This document shows positions 7,038 through 7,411 of a stretch of 7,411 nucleotides of DNA, one piece after another. The DNA comes from an uncultured Prevotella sp. (GTDB lineage: Bacteria > Bacteroidota > Bacteroidia > Bacteroidales > Bacteroidaceae). A program made the translations under genes and the position numbers. Location: assembly GCA_934230965.1 (NCBI GenBank), contig CAKQFW010000101.1:1-7411 (forward strand), given 5' to 3'. Within the stretch, counting starts at the first letter, position 1, and every line of letters begins with the position of its first letter. The notes under the pieces were generated by a model. The model was given only the letters and a program-made list of their open reading frames with translations, was not told the origin of the DNA and did not search any database.

Positions 7038-7068
7038 CAAAGTTAGTGCAATTATAATTAACAACAAA
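7038..7068 (-). promoter_or_regulatory. Promoter of mfd (Bacteroidetes housekeeping type)
   Basis: On the - strand TTTG (7065-7068) is followed after 19 bases by TAACTTTG (7038-7045), an exact match to the TTTG / TAnnTTTG consensus for the main Bacteroidetes sigma factor at its preferred spacing. Transcription should start at about 7030-7033, giving a leader of only about 15-18 bases, and none of it resembles a Shine-Dalgarno sequence. The leader is A-rich (GAAAAACGAAACAGAAAG), as is usual in this phylum. Confidence 0.85.
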
Positions 7069-7080
7069 AATAACAATGTG

Positions 7081-7312
7081 AATATTTAAAAACAACGCTG
7101 CCAACGAAAATTCATAGAAAGATTTTTCTTCTGCACACAGGCTTAGTAAATGCAAGTGAAAAGCAAAACTGCATAAATATACAGAAATGGAGAAACAGTG
7201 ATGAAAAAGATTGTTTACAAATATTTGCAAAACGTTTGTTAAAATAGTAATAATCTGTAACGAAAGTGGCGCCGCGTGCTTTCACTTTTCAAAGTTGATA
7301 CCTCTCGTTTGC
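7081..7312. other. AT-rich intergenic stretch without a recognisable gene
   Basis: I see no coding sequence here. The - strand reading frame across 6946-7230 overlaps the mfd start in another frame and resembles no protein I know. The stretch contains an AT-rich dyad centred on CAAATATTTG (7218-7227) and a short GC-rich segment at 7262-7283 (GAAAG...GGCGCC...CTTTC) that could fold into a weak hairpin. It probably contains control sequence for a gene beyond the right edge. Confidence 0.5.
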
Positions 7313-7411
7313 AAAACCCTTGGTTTCAGGTCCTAAAACCCTTGGTTTCGCGTCCTGAAACCCTTGGTTTTACAACCTAAAACCCATGCTTTCAGACTGT
7401 AATTCCCTGCA
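7313..7411. repeat. 22-bp tandem repeat array, running off the right edge
   Basis: Four units of exactly 22 bases start at 7313, 7335, 7357 and 7379, and a decayed fifth (AATTCCCTGCA) begins at 7401 at the window edge. The constant part is AAACCCTTGGTTT; the other nine bases vary (for example CAGGTCCTA, CGCGTCCTG, TACAACCTA). Units 1-3 are well conserved; unit 4 reads AAACCCATGCTTT. Each unit has AAACC and GGTTT as inverted halves. The GGTTT of one unit also pairs with the AAACC of the next, so the array is a chain of overlapping palindromes. It lies about 300 bases upstream of mfd, and its function is unknown. Confidence 0.85.

Noticed and set aside
6946..7230. - strand frame of 94 codons overlapping the start of mfd
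   Set aside because: It overlaps mfd and its promoter in another frame, is low in complexity and rich in Phe, His and Cys, and resembles no family.

Overview
The window looks like chromosomal DNA from a member of the Bacteroidales, probably Prevotella or a close relative. This is inferred from three things: a textbook Bacteroidetes promoter (TTTG, 19 bases, TAnnTTTG) in front of mfd, the lack of Shine-Dalgarno sequences before the starts, and the set of protein families present. No database search was possible, so the genus is a guess.

Layout, left to right. Positions 1-488 (+) hold the C-terminal third of a TrpB2-type tryptophan synthase beta chain. It is followed by a long inverted repeat (549-625) with a T-rich tail that probably ends its transcript. 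Next comes a visibly AT-rich block. It contains four 18-bp direct repeats spaced at exactly 33 bp (676-792), and the last repeat stops 3 bases before the start of a + strand AAA+ ATPase with a DUF4143-type C-terminus (796-2085). A hairpin terminator (2099-2129) and a second long palindrome (2195-2260) close this block. The ATPase and its repeat leader read as an accessory insertion between more ordinary genes.

From 2274 on, everything codes on the - strand. In transcription order (right to left) the genes are mfd (7015-3593, the transcription-repair coupling factor, complete), an ECF-type RNA polymerase sigma factor (3428-2928), and, 18 bases further, a small four-helix membrane protein with an N-terminal coiled coil (2909-2274). 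The sigma factor and membrane protein form a tight two-gene unit, and the membrane protein may control the sigma factor, although it lacks the usual zinc-binding anti-sigma motif. The sigma gene has its own plausible promoter in the 164-base gap after mfd.

The right end (7016-7411) has no recognisable gene. It holds the strong mfd promoter, an AT-rich stretch, and at the edge a run of at least four 22-bp tandem repeats. Their junctions form palindromes, and one base pair appears to change in a compensatory way. The array probably runs out of the window.

The two best candidates for something undescribed are the 33-bp-phased repeat leader of the ATPase and the 22-bp palindromic repeat array at the right edge.
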